Shown here: piece after piece, positions 23,674-33,316 of the stretch
Layout: each line of letters starts with the position of its first letter
Position numbering within the stretch: position 1 is the first letter of the stretch
Origin: Microcoleus sp. EPA2
Lineage (GTDB): Bacteria; Cyanobacteriota; Cyanobacteriia; Cyanobacteriales; Microcoleaceae
Direction of reading: 5' to 3'
Length of the DNA: 64,000 nucleotides
NCBI GenBank assembly: GCA_020882975.1
Contig: JAHRFD010000001.1
Span: 370,388 to 434,387 of the forward strand
Translations under genes and position numbers: made by a program
The notes under the pieces: generated by a model
Told to the model about the DNA's origin: nothing
The model's input: only the letters and a program-made list of their open reading frames with translations
Databases searched by the model: none

Positions 23674-24921
23674 TCAAAGGCAAGCTGCTAAAGCTTGAGC
23701 TAATTGTTTAGCAGTTTGAAACCTGTCCCCAGGTTTAGCTGCTGTGGTTTTTAAGATAATTTCTCGCAATTTTGGGGTAATAGTGGGAATATTTTCGAGC
23801 TTAAAACCATAACCTCCAGCTATCTTGCCGTAATACTTTTGCGGGCCGTTGGCGGTGAGCAAAAAAATCAAAGTAGGGCCAATAGCATATAAATCCGACT
23901 GAGGAAGAGGCTGTCCCCGGTCTTGTTCAGGCGCTGTGTAACCTTCAACGCCGATGCGAGTACCCGGAGGAGTGCCAATTTCTTTAACAGCGCCAAAATC
24001 GAGCACTGAAATGCCATTGTCTCGATGTCGGACTAGCAAATTAGCAGGTTTAATATCCCGGTGGACGATGGGAGGTTTTTGAGAGTGAATGTATTCCAAA
24101 ACTTCACAGCTTTGAATCATCCACTCTATAGCCTGCTGCGGAGTAACAGGGCCGCGGTTATAGATGCGTTTTTCTAAATCCTCGCCGTGGAGCATTTCCA
24201 TCACCAAGTATTTTTTGCCCCCTTCGACAAAAAAGTCAAAAAACTGAGGAATTCCGGGATGATGGAGAGATTTGAGGGTCTTAGCTTCCCGTTCAAAAAG
24301 TTCTTGAGCTTTGGCGATTTGAGCCATGTCAGCATTCATTTCCTTGAGAACTACCAAAGAAGCTGCGGGGGAACTTCCTGGTTGTTGAGCTTTTGCTTTG
24401 TCTCGATCCCAAGCTAAGGTGGTTGTTCCCATACCGCCTTGACCCAAAGTTCGTAGCACTTGGTAGTTTCGCACCGTGCGCTCGACTTTAATCGGTTCGC
24501 CACAGTGGATGCAGAATAAATTACCAGGGGGGTTTCCCGCATGGGTGCATAGGGGAGAGGGACGAGCAATGGGAGGCATGGTTTCGATTTTGCCACCACA
24601 AGCAATGGTGGTGACTTGGAAATGTAGCAGTGGGCCACCTCGCGCTAACTGGATTAAAGCACCGTCGGATATCCATCCCTGAGATAAAAGCATACCGTTA
24701 ACAAAAGTCCCATTAGTCCCAGAATTGACTAAATACCACTGACTAGATGCACCACTTTTAATTCTTTGCAATTCCAGGTGCTGCCGGGAGACTAGAGCAT
24801 TGGGGATCACAACGTGATTTTCAGGAGAACGGCCGATGCGAACAATGGATTCGCTTTCAAAACTCCACTGTTGCAGAGGGGTATTTTGTTCTGGATCTAA
24901 AAGGGTCAGCAGCATTTTCAA
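23674..24921 (-). CDS. FHA - zinc ribbon - Ser/Thr protein kinase
   Basis: The 415-aa protein combines three modules. Residues 20-98 are a phosphothreonine-binding FHA domain (IVRIGRSPENHVVIPNALVSRQHLELQ...GTNGTFVNG). Residues about 124-145 are a CxxC zinc ribbon fragment (CTHAG...LFCIHCGEPI). Residues 150-415 are a Hanks-type kinase with the glycine loop LGQGGMGTTTLA, VVLKEM lysine, HRDIKPANLL, DFGAVKEIG and a GYTAPEQ activation segment. No membrane helix is seen, so it is probably cytoplasmic. The minus-strand PP2C gene lies 1.2 kb upstream and has the same zinc-ribbon style. Confidence 0.9.
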   Translation of the reverse strand: MKMLLTLLDPEQNTPLQQWSFESESIVRIGRSPENHVVIPNALVSRQHLELQRIKSGASSQWYLVNSGTNGTFVNGMLLSQGWISDGALIQLARGGPLLHFQVTTIACGGKIETMPPIARPSPLCTHAGNPPGNLFCIHCGEPIKVERTVRNYQVLRTLGQGGMGTTTLAWDRDKAKAQQPGSSPAASLVVLKEMNADMAQIAKAQELFEREAKTLKSLHHPGIPQFFDFFVEGGKKYLVMEMLHGEDLEKRIYNRGPVTPQQAIEWMIQSCEVLEYIHSQKPPIVHRDIKPANLLVRHRDNGISVLDFGAVKEIGTPPGTRIGVEGYTAPEQDRGQPLPQSDLYAIGPTLIFLLTANGPQKYYGKIAGGYGFKLENIPTITPKLREIILKTTAAKPGDRFQTAKQLAQALAACL

Positions 24922-25403
24922 TTGATGTGGTTGAGATCCGTTGTTTGGCAGTGGCGGGCAAAAGATAATTTACAGGTTGAGAGTATAGGGAATTAAGTAA
25001 GGAAATTTTAAGGATTAATAACTAAAAATTAAACATAATTAAATTTTGTAATATTCAAGGGGGAATTTTTGGTTTTTAATCAGAAACAACTAACAATAGA
25101 TGCGCTGATTCCCCTAGGAGTTGTAGCCAGAAGTTTGATTAAATCTTCATAATAGCGTAATTTTTATTAAAGATTTGATAAACATGATTATTGGAGATGT
25201 TTCTGGTGGGTATTCATGTGTAAAATTACGGAGCGCTAAGTCCACGGGGTTAAAGGTAACAAATGCCGATCGGGGATTGTCGATCGCTTAAAGAAGTCGG
25301 CAATGGGGGTATTTGGTATTTTTAATTGACTTACTTTAGCAGAGGAAGTTCAAAAACAAAACTCCTCGATGCAATACTTGACAATACAAAAATTAGGTGA
25401 ACA
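24922..25403. other. AT-rich intergenic region upstream of the PEP-CTERM gene
   Basis: The 482 bp between the divergent kinase and PEP-CTERM genes are AT-rich, with no gene seen. AGGTGAACAATG at 25395-25406 marks the PEP-CTERM ribosome-binding site and start. Confidence 0.5.
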
Positions 25404-26099
25404 ATGACTAATATTTTAGGTAAATTTGCTGTTGCTGTGACAGGTACTGTTCTGGGATTTGCCTTGACTGGGGTCAACTCAGCACAGGCGGCCTCACTTA
25501 ATTTTAGTTTAAGTTTTTTTGATTCGAGTAACTCTCTAGTAGGTGAAGGCTCCTTCAGCTATGATGGCTCGACTCCTTATCAAGACACTATTTTATCTAG
25601 CTTCTCAATGCCGCCCCTAGAAATAAAAGCGAGCAATCAATGGTTCGCGCTCACAAGCTTTTCGGCAACGGTATGGGGGAAATCCTGGGATTTGTCTAAA
25701 GCGAGTTCAGGAGACAGGGGTGAACTACTTACTCCTTTGCTGTGGGCCCCCTTCGATACGGTGAAAACACGGTTTGTGTTTGATGCTAAGGTCATAGGCA
25801 GTGGAGTTATAGCTCAATTAGCAAGTCAATGGGCTTTTGGTAATTATCGCATTCTGCCAGCTTTGGGAATATTTGGCGAAGGTTTCGGTGCTGGCGGAGG
25901 GAGGATTAGTTGGATGCAATCGGGTGGGGGACAATCCAATGGAAAATCCGTCAACACTGGATATTTGATAGTAGAGGAAATCCAGCCCTGCCATGAAAAT
26001 TCGGAGGCTGTTCCCGAACCTGCGACTGTTGCAGGTTTAGGTCTGGCGGCCGCTGGCTTGGGAGCGGCCAAGAAAAAGTGGGTAGCCTCCAAAGTCTAA
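25404..26099 (+). CDS. PEP-CTERM sorting-domain protein
   Basis: The 231-aa protein has an N-terminal signal peptide (FAVAVTGTVLGFALTGVNSA, then AQA), a middle domain rich in Ser/Phe/Trp without recognised family, and a C-terminal PEP-CTERM signal: VPEPATVAGLGLAAAGLGAA followed by KKK. PEP-CTERM proteins are exported and processed by an exosortase (EpsH-like), which is not in this window. The stop codon overlaps the stop of the convergent phosphatase gene by 3 bp. The function of the mature domain is unknown. Confidence 0.85.
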   Translation: MTNILGKFAVAVTGTVLGFALTGVNSAQAASLNFSLSFFDSSNSLVGEGSFSYDGSTPYQDTILSSFSMPPLEIKASNQWFALTSFSATVWGKSWDLSKASSGDRGELLTPLLWAPFDTVKTRFVFDAKVIGSGVIAQLASQWAFGNYRILPALGIFGEGFGAGGGRISWMQSGGGQSNGKSVNTGYLIVEEIQPCHENSEAVPEPATVAGLGLAAAGLGAAKKKWVASKV

Positions 26100-28348
26100 A
26101 ATCGCGATGTCCCGACTAGGGCCCGAATCACAATGGCTGTGATATTGTCATGACCATTGTGTTTGTTGCCTAGTTCTATTAACTTCGCCACTCCTTGCTC
26201 CAAATTAGCTTGTGAGTCTAAGAGTGGTTCGAGACAGGTCTGCCAGTAGGTTTCCAAAACATTATTGTCTGTCAGACCGTCAGAAGCCAAAATCAATAAA
26301 GTATCTTCAGACAATTCTAAAAACTGGACATCAGGTTTGAGAAAATTACTGTCTCGTGGGCCGATGGCTTGAGTCAGTTGATAGGCATCGGGGCGAGAAT
26401 ATGCTGTTTCGGGGTCAACCCCGCGCTTAATTTCCCGCTGGCCTACTTCATGGTCTGAGGTGAGTTTTTCTAGGGATTGTCCTTTTCGGAGTTGGTAGAG
26501 GCGGCTGTCGCCTACATGGGCAAAGGCCACTTGGGTGTCTTGAACTAAGACTGTGACTAGAGTTGTACCCATGCGACCACTGCCGGAACGGCTTTCCTTT
26601 TGGTTGATTTCAAAGATGGCTTTGTTGGCTAATAAAATGCCCTTGCGGATAGTTTCTGCGGAAGGGAGTTGATTCTCCCAACTGGTTTGAAAGAATTCTC
26701 TGAGGGTTTCGGCGGCTAGTTGACTGGCGACTTCGCCACTGTCGTGTCCGCCCATGCCGTCACAGAGAATGTACAGTCCTTTGGTTTGGAAGGTTCTACC
26801 GAAGGATGTTTCGAGCTTGTTGATTTGAGTCCAGATGCTGAAGAAGTCTTCGTTGTGGGCGCGCTGGAGTCCGACATCGGTGATACCTGCGTCTTCCAAG
26901 CTGTAAATCTGCACTGGCATGGGCTGGGTTAAGACTTCCCCTGGGTCGGGACTGGGTTCTTCGGGTTTGCCAAATTGGAAGCGTGTGGGAGTGGAAGTTT
27001 TTGCTGGTTCGGGTTGGAGTTCTAGGGGGACGGTCTCTAGGCGCGATCGCAATTCGTCTATGGTATGAATTTCGCCCCTGTACATTTCTTGCAGGAGTTC
27101 GAGCAAGGCGCCAAATTGGGTGCGATCGGACTGGTTAAATATGGTCTGCCACAATTGCCCCAAATCTAGCAGTTGCAGGTTGGAGTCGGGGGGTTCGGGA
27201 TAGAGACGTTGCAGCCGCAAAGAGGCTAATGCAAAGGAAGAGTCGGGGTTGACTAGCAAATTTGTCAGTTCCAACAAACTTTGGCGACAGCGCCAGGGTT
27301 CTAGGGCTGCCCACAGTTCTGTCATTTCGTGGAGCCAGTACAGAATTTGTTGGGTGGAGGTTTCGGGTTGACTCCAGCGTTCTATGAGCAGTGGCCACTG
27401 GGAGCAGTCTTCTAACAGCAGCACTGCTTGTTGGTTTTCTAGCCAGCTATCGTGAATGACTGGGAGGTTTTGGGAGAATTGCCATCTCAGAGCTAGATAA
27501 GGTTCGGCTATGCCTTGGCACAGCTTTTCTAGGGCGGAGTCGGTGAAGTTGGCTCTGGGTTCTAGGGCTCCTCTGTAGGGGGAGGCTCGTTTGGCGACGG
27601 TGGCAGAATTGGCTGCTAGGAGGGCTTTGAGGGGTGACATTTGCAGTGGCTGACAGTCTAAGACTGTTACGGCTACTGTGTCTGAGGGTTTTCTTGGTGG
27701 TAGGGTTTCTAGGAGTTGGTAGCGCTGTTGGCTGTCGAGATAGGCTCCTGCTGGCTGGGAAGGGATTAAGTTTTGGGAGTTGGAAGTGGGGAGTTCGGAA
27801 GCTTGGGGAGGGGTGTTGGCGATGGTTGGGCGATCGCGATTTTCTGTGGATTCCTGTTGGGCTTCAGGGTCTGTAGTGGTGTCCAAATTGCTTTGGGATG
27901 GGGTTATTTGGCTGTCTAGTGGTGCATTAGTGCTTTTTTGGTCTGTTTGAAAGGATTCGGGGACGATCGCGCTCACGCCGACTACAGCATCGATTGGTGG
28001 TTCAACTGCTGCTGGGACTAATGCTGGGTCTTGGGCTGGGGTGATGATTTCTGTTGGAGTTGCGTCTGTTGGGAATTCAACGGAGTTGGCGATGGGGGTG
28101 CTTTGGGGAAGAGTGTCTGGTTGTGGTGGCTGTTCCTCTGTCTCAACTGCTGGCAAATTCGATCGACCGCAAATAATTGCTTGCCACACTTGACCTGTTG
28201 CGGTGCCACAATTCTGACATTCTTTGGCGCTCACAGCGACTTGGACGCCGCATTGGGGACAAGATTTGTAAGTTAGGGAATTTCCGCATTGTTGACAAAA
28301 CTTGTTTTGATTGGGATTTTCAAACTGGCAGCGGGGACACAGGAGCAT
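26096..28348 (-). CDS. Zinc-ribbon PP2C-type protein phosphatase
   Basis: The 750-aa protein starts with double zinc ribbons (CPRCQFENPNQNKFCQQCGN, then CPQCGV...CQNCG, residues 4-48). A long Ser/Thr/Pro/Gln-rich linker and a middle domain (about 210-440) resembling an inactive kinase-like scaffold follow. The C-terminal PP2C domain (about 490-745) has the metal-binding motifs RAHNED, LCDGMGGHDSGE, GDSRLYQL, ASDGLTDN and GHDNITAI. It would dephosphorylate Ser/Thr, perhaps opposing the FHA-kinase encoded downstream on the same strand; that pairing is inference. Confidence 0.88.
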   Translation of the reverse strand: MLLCPRCQFENPNQNKFCQQCGNSLTYKSCPQCGVQVAVSAKECQNCGTATGQVWQAIICGRSNLPAVETEEQPPQPDTLPQSTPIANSVEFPTDATPTEIITPAQDPALVPAAVEPPIDAVVGVSAIVPESFQTDQKSTNAPLDSQITPSQSNLDTTTDPEAQQESTENRDRPTIANTPPQASELPTSNSQNLIPSQPAGAYLDSQQRYQLLETLPPRKPSDTVAVTVLDCQPLQMSPLKALLAANSATVAKRASPYRGALEPRANFTDSALEKLCQGIAEPYLALRWQFSQNLPVIHDSWLENQQAVLLLEDCSQWPLLIERWSQPETSTQQILYWLHEMTELWAALEPWRCRQSLLELTNLLVNPDSSFALASLRLQRLYPEPPDSNLQLLDLGQLWQTIFNQSDRTQFGALLELLQEMYRGEIHTIDELRSRLETVPLELQPEPAKTSTPTRFQFGKPEEPSPDPGEVLTQPMPVQIYSLEDAGITDVGLQRAHNEDFFSIWTQINKLETSFGRTFQTKGLYILCDGMGGHDSGEVASQLAAETLREFFQTSWENQLPSAETIRKGILLANKAIFEINQKESRSGSGRMGTTLVTVLVQDTQVAFAHVGDSRLYQLRKGQSLEKLTSDHEVGQREIKRGVDPETAYSRPDAYQLTQAIGPRDSNFLKPDVQFLELSEDTLLILASDGLTDNNVLETYWQTCLEPLLDSQANLEQGVAKLIELGNKHNGHDNITAIVIRALVGTSRF

Positions 28349-28613
28349 AGGGGTTAAAAATTTGAAGATGTGCGATCGAATTTAAGAGGGAGGGAGTTTT
28401 GGGTTCTTCTGAGTTTTGGGCAAGAGTTGCAACGGATAACTCCCATTGTCCTATGACCTATTTTATCGGCATGAATTGAGAACGAAGATATTTCTGGGAA
28501 TCGAGATGTGACACTTTGGTGGGGGGGGGTTCTCCTGTGGTGCCGATAACAAAGTTGATGTGTTGTCTAACCTGTCAGAGATGCTGTTCCTGAGAATGTG
28601 GTTTTTGGTTGAG

Positions 28614-31160
28614 TTAGAAAGGAATTGCTGGGGAATCTTCTTGGAAAAAAGTCTCTCTGGCGATGGATTGAATGGTGGACAGGGGTACTTGACAGAAATA
28701 TTGACGCCGGAATTGTTCTTCGGAGACTGCTGCTAGGAATTTTGCTGTCCAGTGGGCTAGTTGTCGAGAATTGGAATTGGAGAATTGGGTGGATTGGCTA
28801 GGTAATAAGGATTTGGAGATGTTATTTCCTCTGTTTTCCGTTTCGGCTTGTCTGGTGATGTAAAAGGCTCGATCGCGATAATTGACTTTGAAACCAAGAT
28901 GGGTTAAGGTTTTGAACCCCAATTGCAGGGATGTGTCGCTGATGCCGAGTTTGTGGCCTAGTTGCTGTCTGGTTACAGGTTTTTGGGTGCGGCTGAGATA
29001 TTTGGCGATACCGATTAGCTGTTGCCAGATTTGCTCAGGGGGGACTGCTGGGGGTAAGCTGTAGGCGATCGCCAGTTTTTGTTGATTGTGCTGTGCTTTT
29101 CTCAACCAAATCCGCATTTCATCCCAACTTGTGGGGCATTTTTGGAGGATGAGGCAGTTTGGTCGATCGAATATTTCGGAGGAATCAACTCGATGTTCTG
29201 CTGATATTGGAGAGGCTAAGTTTTTGCTGGCTGCTAATAATTCTGCCTCTGGATTGCCACTCCGCCAGTCTAATATCCAATCTATTTGATTGGTCGGCTG
29301 GATGGGGTTTGATTCTTGGCGAGAACGCAATGCTATCAGTCGCACTTCATATTGTTCTTCATAGGTATTGAAGTCTAGTTCCACTATAGCATCGCATCGA
29401 CCTTCAGGAATTTCGTCTCGGTAGTGTCCCCACCAAATACCGGGAAATCCTGTATTGACAGATTCATCCCAAATTTTAAATCTGGTTTTGATATATTTAA
29501 TTTCTTGTCCTTTCCCATCTTTGATATTTTTATTCCAAACATTGTCAAACCAGCAGTTAAGAATCAGTAATTTTGGTGCGGGATTTCCCATACCGCAGGG
29601 TTCGAGTAATTTTAATTCTTGAAAGAGGTTTTTTCCTAACTCAGCAACAGTAATTGTGAGGTCTGCTTGGACGGGAGATGGTGTCAAACTTTCGGTGCTG
29701 TATTTCTGCCGTAGTTGCTGGTTGACAGCATCGGTAAATAGGGGGATATTTTCCACGGGCAGACTCAATCCAGCGGCGAAGGGATGACCGCCAAATCTAT
29801 CTAATAAATGTGCTTGGTCTTTGACTAATTGGTAAAGGTCGATTTGATTGGTGGAACGGGCAGAACCTCTGGCAATTCGGGATTGGGAGACTGTGGGTAT
29901 TTCTGAGTCTAAAGATTGGATCGATTCTGTTTCTGGGAGAGTTTCGTTGATTTCTGGTGTGGCTTCGGTGCTGAATAAAATTACGGGGCGGCCGTATTCT
30001 TGGGCGATTTGTCCGGCTACCAATCCTAATACTCCTAGGGCCCATTGGGGGTCAGAGAGGACGATGACGCTAGTAGTGGACAGGTCTAGTTTGGCTAATT
30101 TTTGGGCTGCATCTTTGGCTACAGATGTTTGTAAAGATTTGCGCCTGGAGTTGGCTATTTCGGTTAAGAGTGCTAGTTCTTCGCAGCGTTTTTTGTCGCG
30201 GCTGGTGAGGAGTTCTACGCAGAAACTGGCGTCGCCTTGGATGCGGCTAACGGCGTTGATGCGGGGGCCTAGTCCGAAGGAAATGTCTGTGGGGCGATCG
30301 CCATTTTTGTTGCACAATTGTAGTAATTTAGCCACCCCCGGACGAGTGGGATGTTTGAGTTGTTTTTGTAGTTGTTGTATGCCCAGTTGAGCTAGGTAGC
30401 GACTGTCTCCTGTGAGTTGGACTAAATCGGCGATTAATCCGATGGCTACTAATTCTAATAACTCTGTTAAAGCAACCTGGGGAATATCTGGCAATGTTTG
30501 ATATAGTGCTTCGATTAATTTGTAGGCGACGGCGACACCGGATAGGTGAAAAAGTTGATGATTTGATGGGAGGTATCGGGGATTGATAATGGCTACTGCG
30601 TCAGGGCGATCGTCGGGGAGGGTATGATGATCTGTAATAATTATATCTATGCCTAAACTTGTGGCATATTTGATTTCGGCGATATTTGTACTGCCGGTGT
30701 CGCAGGTAATAATTAGGTTAACGCCGGAGGTTTTTAAGGTGTTTATGCCGGGAATATTGAGACCGTGAGATTCTGTTAAACGATTGGGAATATAATAAAT
30801 TAGTTGGTCATTTTGGGAAAATATTTTGCCAAGTCCATCCCAGAGTACGGAGGTTGAGGTGATACCGTCGGCATCGAAGTCTCCCCAAATTGCGACTTTT
30901 TCACCCTGGTTTTTTGCTTGATGGATTCTGTTTATTGCCCAGTTCATTTCTTGCCCGAATTCCCAGGGACTTGCGGGCTGGTAAAGTTGGGGATTTAAGA
31001 ATCCGGGTATTTGTTCTGGGTTTTTAATGCCTCGATACCAGAGGAGTGCTGCGGCATAGTTTCCAGGGAGTTCCGGTGCGTGTTTGTTGACAGCTTGGAT
31101 TAGCCAAGCTGGGACTTGAGTTGAGGGTTGAGTTTGCCAGTTTTGATGGGGTTCTGTCAT
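28614..31160 (-). CDS. recJ: Single-stranded-DNA-specific exonuclease RecJ
   Basis: The 848-aa protein is a long cyanobacterial RecJ. Catalytic DHH-family motifs are GDFDADGITSTSVL, ITCDTGSTN and ITDHHTLPD; the DHHA1 domain ends with FGGHPFAAGLSLP. A C-terminal extension of about 200 residues contains a winged-helix-like segment (TRKPVTRQQLGHKLGIS-type, here RTQKPVTRQQLGHKLG) typical of cyanobacterial forms. RecJ degrades 5' ssDNA ends in recombination and mismatch repair. It lies just downstream of psb27 on the same strand. Confidence 0.93.
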   Translation of the reverse strand: MTEPHQNWQTQPSTQVPAWLIQAVNKHAPELPGNYAAALLWYRGIKNPEQIPGFLNPQLYQPASPWEFGQEMNWAINRIHQAKNQGEKVAIWGDFDADGITSTSVLWDGLGKIFSQNDQLIYYIPNRLTESHGLNIPGINTLKTSGVNLIITCDTGSTNIAEIKYATSLGIDIIITDHHTLPDDRPDAVAIINPRYLPSNHQLFHLSGVAVAYKLIEALYQTLPDIPQVALTELLELVAIGLIADLVQLTGDSRYLAQLGIQQLQKQLKHPTRPGVAKLLQLCNKNGDRPTDISFGLGPRINAVSRIQGDASFCVELLTSRDKKRCEELALLTEIANSRRKSLQTSVAKDAAQKLAKLDLSTTSVIVLSDPQWALGVLGLVAGQIAQEYGRPVILFSTEATPEINETLPETESIQSLDSEIPTVSQSRIARGSARSTNQIDLYQLVKDQAHLLDRFGGHPFAAGLSLPVENIPLFTDAVNQQLRQKYSTESLTPSPVQADLTITVAELGKNLFQELKLLEPCGMGNPAPKLLILNCWFDNVWNKNIKDGKGQEIKYIKTRFKIWDESVNTGFPGIWWGHYRDEIPEGRCDAIVELDFNTYEEQYEVRLIALRSRQESNPIQPTNQIDWILDWRSGNPEAELLAASKNLASPISAEHRVDSSEIFDRPNCLILQKCPTSWDEMRIWLRKAQHNQQKLAIAYSLPPAVPPEQIWQQLIGIAKYLSRTQKPVTRQQLGHKLGISDTSLQLGFKTLTHLGFKVNYRDRAFYITRQAETENRGNNISKSLLPSQSTQFSNSNSRQLAHWTAKFLAAVSEEQFRRQYFCQVPLSTIQSIARETFFQEDSPAIPF

Positions 31161-31206
31161 AGGATGATTTTAACAGAATTGATTGCCAATCAAAGTATCA
31201 ATATCA

Positions 31207-31237
31207 GAAACCCGGTTGTTTAAAATAACCGGGTTTC
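31207..31237. terminator. Palindrome (GAAACCCGGTT family) between psb27 and recJ
   Basis: GAAACCCGGTT (31207-31217) and AACCGGGTTTC (31227-31237) form a perfect 11-bp stem with a 9-nt loop, 49 bp after the psb27 stop codon. It belongs to the AGAAACCGGGTTTCT dispersed family and probably ends the psb27 transcript. Confidence 0.7.
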
Positions 31238-31285
31238 GAGAGAAAGTCATCATAACTTTCTCGTTCAACTCTCAAAATAAAAGAA

Positions 31286-31684
31286 TTAAGCTCCTCTTTT
31301 GAGAGCCATTTCTACCTGCTGAAATTCTGCTTCAAGACGCTTTTTCAACTTTTCAGGAACGGGACGATTTGGATAGGAACTGTAATGTCCGGCCAAAGAG
31401 TTTAAAGCTGTTCGCATTGTTGTGAAAGATGAAAGCTTGGTAAGAGCGGGATCGCGACGGTAAGCAGCAGCAAAGTCATTGATTTTTGTGCGAGAATCTG
31501 CTTGAGCTGCTGCTTTTTCCGGCGTACCCTCTGGTAAAGTCAGCGAGGTTCTCAAGCTGGTTACTAAGTCTAATGTGTCTTGGCGGTAGTCTCCGCTGAG
31601 AGTGGCTGGAACATTGGTACAGCCACTGATGCCTAGGACAACAACTAATACTAGGGCTAACAGACGGGAAATGTAATGCTTCAT
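31286..31684 (-). CDS. psb27: Photosystem II assembly lipoprotein Psb27
   Basis: The 132-aa protein has a signal peptide with lipobox LGISGC (Cys22), followed by the four-helix Psb27 domain: DYRQDTLDLVTSLRTSLTLP, FAAAYRRDPALTKLSSFTTM and LAGHYSSYPNRPVPEKLKKR. Psb27 is a lumenal lipoprotein that binds CP43 in photosystem II intermediates and prevents premature binding of the oxygen-evolving proteins. It is transcribed on the minus strand ahead of recJ. Confidence 0.95.
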   Translation of the reverse strand: MKHYISRLLALVLVVVLGISGCTNVPATLSGDYRQDTLDLVTSLRTSLTLPEGTPEKAAAQADSRTKINDFAAAYRRDPALTKLSSFTTMRTALNSLAGHYSSYPNRPVPEKLKKRLEAEFQQVEMALKRGA

Positions 31685-31831
31685 AAGGGTTTAGAGAAAT
31701 GGCAGCCAAATTCGCGATCGAATATTAACCTTTATCCTATCTCGAATCAGGATACCGATGTCAATTTACCCAAAAATATCTCCATACCATGAAATATATA
31801 TTTTGTCAATGTCAATCTCAAAATCCCCTAT

Positions 31832-33088
31832 CTAAAATTGATGGATTTGTCCTGCAACAACGGTCAGAATTTGAGTTTGTTCCAGCCATTGAGAGTCAAA
31901 AGCGCCTAAATGGGTAGTAGTAATTAGAGTTTGAAATCGTTCTTGAATGGTTTCTAAAAGTTGATTTTGGCGGTTGAGATCGAGTTCTGCAAGTACGTCG
32001 TCTAGCAACAGCAAAGGTGGTTCGCCAACGACTTCTTCAATAAGCTGCAATTCGGCTAGTTTTAAGGCTAATACCAGAGTTCGTTGCTGGCCTTGAGATC
32101 CGTATTGACGAGCGGGTGTATTGTTAATGGTAAATGTAATATCATCACGGTGGGGACCGACTAAAGTAGTACCTTGAATTTTTTCGGCGATCGCCCTTTG
32201 TTGAATTTTATCTAAAAATGCTTGCCGCACTCCTTCAAGATTGTCTTTAGCGATGAATTCTTGCCCTACTTCAATATTAGCAGCGTACTTCACATCCAAA
32301 AGTTCTGTAGAACCGCTAATGGAAGAGTGCCAATTGCGAGCTAAGGGTATCAATCGATCTAAAATGCGATCGCGCCTACGGATCACACGAGCACCCGCCG
32401 TTGCTAATTGTGCATCCCACAATGCTAATTCTGTATTGGGAATGGGGGATTGGGCAACCCCCCCCTCACCCAGAAGGGGGGAAAAAATGGGGAATTGTTC
32501 TCTATTTGGTGAGAAGGGAGTTTCGTTTCCCATAAATTGCATTTTGTCAATAGTTTCGGAAACATCGGTTTTTCTAATTTCCTTAGAGCTTTTTAATAGA
32601 GCGTTGCGTTGGCGCAAAATTTGGTTATATTGCTGCAAAATATGAGCGTAAATTGGTTCTAATTGGATTACGAGGCGATCGATCCAATGTCGCCTTATTT
32701 CCGGGGCACCGCGCACTAAGTCCAAATCTAAACAAGAAAATTGCACGACATTTAAGACGCTCAAAAAGTCCAAATGACGGCGCAGAGGTTCGCCGTTAAT
32801 CTTGCATACACGGCGTGCCTGGGAGCGCATAGTTAATGCTAATTCTATCGAGCCGGTTTGACGCTCTAGGCTGGCATCTATTTGCCCCATGGGTTTGGAG
32901 TCGAGGATTAAATCGCGATCGCGCGTGGCCCTGTGACTTTTTAATGTGGAAAGCAATTCTACTGCTTCTAATAAATTCGACTTTCCCTGAGCGTTATTGC
33001 CTACTAAAATGGTTTTTGGAGCGTCAAATACTACTTTTTGGTCTAGGTAATTGCGAAATTGTCGGAGGTGAATATTTTTGAGATACAT
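31832..33088 (-). CDS. recF: DNA replication/repair protein RecF with an in-frame insertion
   Basis: From ATG 33088 (MYLKNIHLRQFRNYLDQ, the conserved start) the protein has 418 aa. It shows Walker A GNNAQGKSNLLEAVELLS, the signature region GSQGQQRTLVLALKLAE and Walker B PLLLLDDVLAELD. RecF loads RecA at gaps with RecOR. About residues 169-219 (IRKTDVSET to SPIPNTE) replace a normally short loop before ELALWDAQLA. The underlying DNA is repeat-like with a G/C-run hairpin. A longer frame to 33196 runs into intergenic heptamer repeats and is rejected. Confidence 0.92.
   Translation of the reverse strand: MYLKNIHLRQFRNYLDQKVVFDAPKTILVGNNAQGKSNLLEAVELLSTLKSHRATRDRDLILDSKPMGQIDASLERQTGSIELALTMRSQARRVCKINGEPLRRHLDFLSVLNVVQFSCLDLDLVRGAPEIRRHWIDRLVIQLEPIYAHILQQYNQILRQRNALLKSSKEIRKTDVSETIDKMQFMGNETPFSPNREQFPIFSPLLGEGGVAQSPIPNTELALWDAQLATAGARVIRRRDRILDRLIPLARNWHSSISGSTELLDVKYAANIEVGQEFIAKDNLEGVRQAFLDKIQQRAIAEKIQGTTLVGPHRDDITFTINNTPARQYGSQGQQRTLVLALKLAELQLIEEVVGEPPLLLLDDVLAELDLNRQNQLLETIQERFQTLITTTHLGAFDSQWLEQTQILTVVAGQIHQF
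32432..32580. repeat. Repeat-like DNA inserted within recF
   Basis: The segment contains ATTGGGAATGGGGGATTGGG, a run of C residues and its inverted G-run counterpart, and GGGGAATTG. These words match the intergenic STRR/palindrome sequence just upstream of recF (33117-33195). It preserves the reading frame. Confidence 0.55.
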
Positions 33089-33116
33089 GATAATATAGCA
33101 CTTTTGTAATATCGGG

Positions 33117-33195
33117 TAATTGGGAATTGGGAATGGGTAATTGGTAATTAGTAATGCCCGATGCCCCATCCCCCTAGGGCAGGGGGGGTTCCCCA
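33117..33195. repeat. Intergenic repeat block (AATTGGGAATGGGTAATTGG)
   Basis: GGTAATTGGGAATTGGGAAT heptamer-type sequence (33115-33150) is followed by CCCCATCCCCCTAGGGCAGG and GGGGTTCCCCATTACCCATT, an imperfect hairpin. It lies between recF and the P-type ATPase gene. Confidence 0.7.
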
Positions 33196-33257
33196 TTACC
33201 CATTACAGGCTCACCTAACTGAGAAAGGCTATATCTCAATTTTGATTAGATCGGAAT

Positions 33258-33298
33258 TATTTAACCACAGAGAGCGCAGAGGACGCAGAGGAAGAGAA
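33258..33298. repeat. Dispersed repeat TTTAACC(A/G)C(A/G)(A/G)AG...CGCAGAGG
   Basis: TTTAACCACAGAGAGCGCAG followed by AGGACGCAGAGGAAGAG is one of three related copies in the window (others near 57333 and 63450). Confidence 0.7.
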
Positions 33299-33316
33299 TT
33301 GAGAAGATATTGATGG

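Noticed and set aside
32432-32580. Frameshift or sequencing error in recF
   Set aside because: The frame stays open through the insertion and conserved RecF motifs resume in frame on both sides.
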